DNA of 64,000 bases from JAFDXJ01 sp038257845 (GTDB taxonomy: Bacteria; Bacteroidota; Bacteroidia; Chitinophagales; Chitinophagaceae). A program made the translations under genes and the position numbers. This document shows, one piece after another, positions 60,107-64,000 of the stretch. The notes beneath the pieces were generated by a model. That model did no database searches. It was given only the letters and a program-made list of their open reading frames with translations, and was not told where the DNA came from. The stretch's first letter is position 1, and each line of letters opens with the position of its first letter. The stretch spans positions 62,001 to 126,000 of the forward strand of contig JBBSQL010000004.1 in assembly GCA_038257845.1 (NCBI GenBank), given 5' to 3'.

Positions 60107-61189
60107 ATGAATAAACATCACTATGTGGCAATACTTGCAGGTGGAATTGGCAGCAGGTTCTGGCCTAAAAGCAGGGCTGCCTTTCCCAAACAATTCCTCG
60201 ATATTTTACAAACAGGTAAAACCCTGATCCAGCAAACCTTTGAAAGGTATGCGCGGTTCATTCCCGTTGATAATATTTATGTGATCACTTCGAAAGAGTA
60301 TGCTTCATTAGTGAAAAAGCAACTGCCGGATATGAATGAAAATAATATCCTGTCAGAACCGAGTCGTAAAAATACCGCTCCCTGCGTGGCATTTATTTCC
60401 TATAAATTATTCGAAAAAGATCCTGAATCTCAGATCATCATTGCGCCCAGCGATCATATCGTACTGGAGCCGGAGGCCTTTCAAAAAGCTGCATTAAAAG
60501 GTTTGCAGTTTGCCAAACACATGAAGGCACTGGTAACACTCGGTATAAAACCGACTTATCCCAATACAGGCTATGGCTACATTCAACACGAAACTTTGCC
60601 CGTTGCAGACCATATCTACCAGGTAAAAACATTTACCGAAAAACCTAATCTTGAACTGGCAAAAACCTTTTTGGCAAGTGGTGATTTTTTATGGAATGCT
60701 GGCGTTTTTATGTGGTGCAGTAGAGACCTTGTCAAAGCTTTTGAAATATACGAGCCCGAGATGAGTGAACTTTTTATATCAGAAAAAAATAATTTTAATA
60801 CACCTGAAGAAAATAATGCACTGGAAAGAATTTACCCGCAGTGCACGAATATTTCCATTGATTATGCCATCATGGAAAAAGCCAGCAATGTGTATGTGAT
60901 CCCTTCATCTTTTGGCTGGAGCGACCTTGGCACATGGAACAGCGCCTATGATAATCTGGAAAAAGACTATTTGGGAAATGCTGTTGCCGGTGGAAATGTG
61001 ATGATTATTGATGCCACAAAATGCATGGTTTCAGCGCCGGATAAAAAATTATTATTGCTCCAGGGCATGGATGATTTTATCATCATAGACACGGAAGATA
61101 TTCTCCTAATTTGCAAAAAAGAAAAAGAGCAACAGATCAAAGAATACGTTGCAGAAGTCAAACGCAATAAGGGCGATCATTACCAGTAA
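60107..61189 (+). CDS. Mannose-1-phosphate guanylyltransferase
   Basis: Makes GDP-mannose from mannose 1-phosphate and GTP. 360 residues with the nucleotidyl loop ILAGGIGSRFWPKSRAAFPKQFLDI, EPSRKNTAPCVAFI, PSDHIVLE, NTGYGYIQ, FTEKPNLELAK and FLWNAGVFMW, and the catalytic IDYAIMEKASNVYVIPSSFGWSDLGTW. It lacks the C-terminal isomerase half of the bifunctional AlgA/ManC form. With kdsD it feeds surface polysaccharide synthesis. Confidence 0.94.
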   Translation: MNKHHYVAILAGGIGSRFWPKSRAAFPKQFLDILQTGKTLIQQTFERYARFIPVDNIYVITSKEYASLVKKQLPDMNENNILSEPSRKNTAPCVAFISYKLFEKDPESQIIIAPSDHIVLEPEAFQKAALKGLQFAKHMKALVTLGIKPTYPNTGYGYIQHETLPVADHIYQVKTFTEKPNLELAKTFLASGDFLWNAGVFMWCSRDLVKAFEIYEPEMSELFISEKNNFNTPEENNALERIYPQCTNISIDYAIMEKASNVYVIPSSFGWSDLGTWNSAYDNLEKDYLGNAVAGGNVMIIDATKCMVSAPDKKLLLLQGMDDFIIIDTEDILLICKKEKEQQIKEYVAEVKRNKGDHYQ

Positions 61190-61201
61190 GCGGAGGAAAT
61201 T

Positions 61202-61360
61202 TTATAACTTTTTTCCGCCGATCAGGGAAAGCAAAAACAGCACAAGGAAAATATAAAATAAGATTTTCGCAATACCCGCAGCGCTTTCAGAAATTCCTGT
61301 AAATCCGAATACTGCGGCAATGATTGCAATGATTAAAAAGATGATGGTCCAGCGTAACAT
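61202..61360 (-). CDS. DUF1328 (YtjA-like) small membrane protein, 52 aa
   Basis: MLRWTIIFLIIAIIAAVFGF, then TGISESAAGIAKILFYIFL and LFLLSLIGGKKL: two helices with the conserved GFTGI(S/A) turn of the YtjA/DUF1328 family. Such proteins are common, membrane-bound and stress-linked, but have no known activity. The gene is short and so easily missed. It lies 12 bases past the convergent mannose transferase stop and 37 bases from the helicase gene. Confidence 0.9.
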   Translation of the reverse strand: MLRWTIIFLIIAIIAAVFGFTGISESAAGIAKILFYIFLVLFLLSLIGGKKL

Positions 61361-61397
61361 AGTTTTTGATTTTGGTGATTAAATGTTTTGTAAATAA

Positions 61398-63890
61398 CTA
61401 CATTTCCTGCTTATTGCCAATTTTATTTTTGAAATGCGCTAAAGCAATATTGAGCTCACCATAACTGGCCTCCTGGCCCAATTTGGATTTCAATTCACCC
61501 AGGTTGGCATCCGGGTTTTGAATAATCACTTCGCCAATTTTTAAGAGCTTATCTTTTGGTATTAAATCGCCCGCTTCCAATTCTCCAATTCCCACAAAAA
61601 AAGACAAGTGGCCCTGGATAGTTTCAATGGCAAAATTTCTTTGTAAAGCAATTTGCTGGATGGAATTTCCTTTTTTATATAATGCAAAACTTTCTTCCCT
61701 GGAATGGGGTTTTGCTTCTTTTTTTTCTTTCTTCTTTTTCTCCGGAATTGCTTCTATGGCCGGCTCCAGGCCATTTTCTTCTGCATAATTTTTAATAATT
61801 TCTATAAAATCATTTCCAAACTGCCGCGATTTTACTTTTCCAAAACCGGAAATTTTTTCAAGCTGCGATAAAGTTTGCGGCAGGTACTGAATCATTTCTT
61901 CAATCGTTTTAATATTGGCAACACGATAGACGGGCAAATTTTTTTCTTTGGCCAATTGATCCCGGAGATTAAATAATTCTGCCTTCAAACCGCTGCGGCC
62001 CGATTGATCATTATATGCTGTTGCAGACGCTGCCAATGCATTTATTTTATGCACAGGTTTTTCATAATTTCTTTTTGCCAGAAAATATTTTTCGGAATAA
62101 AAACCTTGTGCACAATGTTGTATCAAATAATTTTTTACATCCAATTCTTCCAAAATTTCCTGCAAAGTTGATTGGTACTTTATTGCCACCATCCTGTTGT
62201 CTGTTACCAGTGGTGACTTTTCCAGCCATGCAATAAATTGTGCCAGTTCATGGGTGAAATATTTTGAGGCAGACATGATTCTTTGCTGTAAAATTTCATT
62301 TTTTTCAAGTGGAATTTCTGCTTCTATTTTCTTTGCTAATTCCTGGTGGAATTTTGTAAATACATTTTCAATTTGTATAATTTTTCCTTCCAAAATATTT
62401 ATCCAGGATTTCCCCTCTGCATTAAATGATGACGCATTTTCAAAGAACCACTGGAAAAATTTTCCGCAAAGCCCGGCAATATTTTCAAAAGAAAAAAGGT
62501 TCATTAAAATTTCTTTTTCATTCTTAATTTTAAACGTTTCTAAATTTTCTTTTAAAGATTCATCCGTTGTTTCATTATTTAAAAATGCGGTAACCTGGCT
62601 GTCAAGGCGAAGGCTGTATTGATTGATGGGACTCAATAATATTAGCCCTTCCAAAGAGGTACAACGCGAAAGCGCCACATATACCTGCCCGGGCGCAAAC
62701 GCTGCACCGGGGTCAATCATGGCTTTTTCAAAAGTCAGCCCCTGGCTTTTATGAATAGTAATTGCCCATGCCAAACGTAGGGGAAATTGCGTAAAACTTC
62801 CGACCACTTCTTCTTCCATTTTTTGCGTTTTTGGATTTACGCGATAACGGATATTATCCCATTTTTCTTTTTTCACTGCTATCAAATCATCATCACAATC
62901 CACGGAAATTTCATCTTCGGTAATCTTTTGAATAACGCCGATCTTGCCATTAAAATATCTTTTTATTTTCGAGGTATCATTTTTTAAAAACATTACCTGA
63001 GCACTTTTTTTTAATTGCAGTGTTTCATCTGCAGGGTAATTGCCGGGCGGAAAATCATCCTCCACTTTTGCCTTGAAATGCGTGACTAATCCGCTTAAAT
63101 TATCAAGCGCTTTATAATTAATATTATCCGCAATTTTATTGTGCGTGGTGAGCGTGATATAATTTTCATCCCGGCCCGGCTCAAAAGTTGGGTCATATCT
63201 TTGATGCAATAATTGAATGCCTTTTTCAGTCAAATTATTATTGCGCACCATGTTCAGTATCTCCACAAATTCAGGATTACTTTGCCGGTAAATGGTTTGC
63301 AATTCTATATGTACCGGATTTTGCAAACTCCATACACGGCTCGAAAAAAAATAAGGGCTGTTGTAATACGCAGATAAAATTTCCCATTCTTCTTTCCGCG
63401 CTACGGGCGCGAGTTGCATCAGGTCGCCGATCAATAAAACCTGCACGCCTCCAAATGGTACATCATAATTTTTTCGCACATGCCGCATCACGGCATCCAT
63501 TTCATCGAGCAAGTCGCAGCGCACCATACTGATCTCATCAATAATTAATAATTCCAGTTTTTGTATTACGGAAAGCCGGTCTTTTGATAACCTGATCTTA
63601 GAAAGCAATTGATGTTTATCTGTAACAGGTGCAGATAAATTAAAAGCATTCGTTTCAGGAATATAGGGCGTAAAAGGTAATTGCAAAAAAGAATGTATCG
63701 TCGTGCCGCCGGCATTGATCGCCGCAACGCCTGTGGGCGCAACTACTGCACAGGATTTGTGCGTGATGCTTTTTATATATTTTAAAAAAGTAGTTTTACC
63801 CGTGCCCGCTTTACCGGTTAAAAAAACCGGGCAATCTGTATATTGAATATAGTCAGCAGTCAATTTGAAAAGCGGATTTAAATCATCCAT
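61398..63890 (-). CDS. PIF1-like helicase with HRDC and HTH domains
   Basis: 830 residues, SF1B type. Walker A is in FLTGKAGTGKTTFLKYI, VVAPTGVAAINAGGTTIHSFLQLPF is motif Ia, LLIDEISMVRCDLLDEMD is Walker B, LLIGDLMQLAPV is motif III, and AWAITIHKSQGLTFEKAMID with VYVALSRCTSLEGLIL forms motifs V and VI. The C-terminal third adds an HRDC-like unit (ETLSQLEKISGFGKVKSRQFG) and a helix-turn-helix (SFALYKKGNSIQQIALQRNF). Such proteins act at replication forks and G-quadruplexes. The TTG 14 codons upstream is ignored. Confidence 0.9.
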   Translation of the reverse strand: MDDLNPLFKLTADYIQYTDCPVFLTGKAGTGKTTFLKYIKSITHKSCAVVAPTGVAAINAGGTTIHSFLQLPFTPYIPETNAFNLSAPVTDKHQLLSKIRLSKDRLSVIQKLELLIIDEISMVRCDLLDEMDAVMRHVRKNYDVPFGGVQVLLIGDLMQLAPVARKEEWEILSAYYNSPYFFSSRVWSLQNPVHIELQTIYRQSNPEFVEILNMVRNNNLTEKGIQLLHQRYDPTFEPGRDENYITLTTHNKIADNINYKALDNLSGLVTHFKAKVEDDFPPGNYPADETLQLKKSAQVMFLKNDTSKIKRYFNGKIGVIQKITEDEISVDCDDDLIAVKKEKWDNIRYRVNPKTQKMEEEVVGSFTQFPLRLAWAITIHKSQGLTFEKAMIDPGAAFAPGQVYVALSRCTSLEGLILLSPINQYSLRLDSQVTAFLNNETTDESLKENLETFKIKNEKEILMNLFSFENIAGLCGKFFQWFFENASSFNAEGKSWINILEGKIIQIENVFTKFHQELAKKIEAEIPLEKNEILQQRIMSASKYFTHELAQFIAWLEKSPLVTDNRMVAIKYQSTLQEILEELDVKNYLIQHCAQGFYSEKYFLAKRNYEKPVHKINALAASATAYNDQSGRSGLKAELFNLRDQLAKEKNLPVYRVANIKTIEEMIQYLPQTLSQLEKISGFGKVKSRQFGNDFIEIIKNYAEENGLEPAIEAIPEKKKKEKKEAKPHSREESFALYKKGNSIQQIALQRNFAIETIQGHLSFFVGIGELEAGDLIPKDKLLKIGEVIIQNPDANLGELKSKLGQEASYGELNIALAHFKNKIGNKQEM

Positions 63891-63976
63891 AAACAAAAAA
63901 ATTATTTTTGTTGAATAAAAATAATGCAGCAATATTAGTTCAACATTCGCTTATTTTTACAGCAACTATTTAAAGC

Positions 63977-64000
63977 ATGGATGTACAATATACTACAATT
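63977..64000 (+). CDS. Possible gene start, cut by window edge
   Basis: ATG at 63977 followed by seven sense codons (MDVQYTTI). It is divergent from the helicase gene with 86 bases between, enough for a promoter. Nothing more can be said. Confidence 0.3.

Noticed and set aside
1..64000. tRNA, rRNA, riboswitch, insertion sequence and prophage genes
   Set aside because: I searched the spacers for acceptor/T-loop patterns and the proteins for transposase, integrase or phage motifs and found none that I could support.

Overview
The window looks like an ordinary chromosomal segment of a Bacteroidota bacterium, most likely of the Chitinophagaceae type. I infer this from the low-GC, A/T-rich spacers, the promoter in front of ileS that fits the Bacteroidota form (TTG, 19 bases, TAnnTTTG), the uppS-bamA-ompH-ompH-murI order, a CoA mutase of the IcmF type, a fused E1 alpha/beta dehydrogenase, a Reg_prop/Y_Y_Y sensor kinase with a LytTR regulator, and lysine/alanine-rich tails. 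No rRNA, tRNA, CRISPR array, insertion sequence or prophage gene is visible. The species cannot be named from the sequence alone.

Layout. 1-3.8 kb: the start of an ABC transporter ATPase, two Spy-like periplasmic proteins and two tandem LD-carboxypeptidases. 3.9-12.6 kb: fused E1 dehydrogenase, then ileS with a DksA-like protein carrying a histone-H1-like tail, a YdeI-type protein, tadA and superoxide dismutase. 12.6-19.3 kb: rpmH-rnpA-yidD, then the envelope cluster uppS-bamA-ompH-ompH and murI. 19.3-26.7 kb: a 574-base non-coding stretch with nested hairpins, a 50-residue membrane peptide, a YkuK-like protein, a CoA-binding protein, a KAAPKK-repeat protein, the pyruvate dehydrogenase E2, dnaX and a GNAT-like protein. 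26.8-36.5 kb: fused isobutyryl-CoA mutase, a metallophosphoesterase, gpmI, small stress and envelope genes, a formate/nitrite transporter and phosphatidylserine decarboxylase. 36.7-44.2 kb: a 1209-residue sensor kinase with its LytTR regulator, then cdsA with a DUF2007 protein and a CPBP protease, and dusB. 44.3-51.5 kb: a CarboxypepD_reg-like protein, flavin reductase, korB, an AhpD-like protein and the complete oxidative pentose phosphate set gnd-zwf-pgl. 51.5-64 kb: cell-wall amidase, obgE, an AlkA-type glycosylase, small envelope proteins, a receiver-only regulator, recQ, kdsD, mannose-1-phosphate guanylyltransferase, a DUF1328 peptide and a PIF1-like helicase.

How the genes work together. 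Central carbon metabolism (2-oxoacid dehydrogenase parts, KorB, GpmI, gnd-zwf-pgl) sits between envelope genes (BamA, Skp-like chaperones, UppS, MurI, amidase, CdsA, Psd, KdsD). Three proteins far apart in the window (DksA-like, the KAAPKK protein and RecQ) carry the same kind of lysine-alanine-proline tail.

Most interesting signals. dnaX contains an in-phase A AAA AAG heptamer at codons 446-448 with a -1 frame stop 15 codons later, which suggests a programmed frameshift giving a gamma-like product. The DksA-like protein keeps only one recognisable zinc-site cysteine and is fused to an H1-like tail. The mutase has the Phe/Gln pair expected for isobutyryl-CoA. Several intergenic palindromes look like members of dispersed repeat families. 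I see no clear new defence or mobile system.
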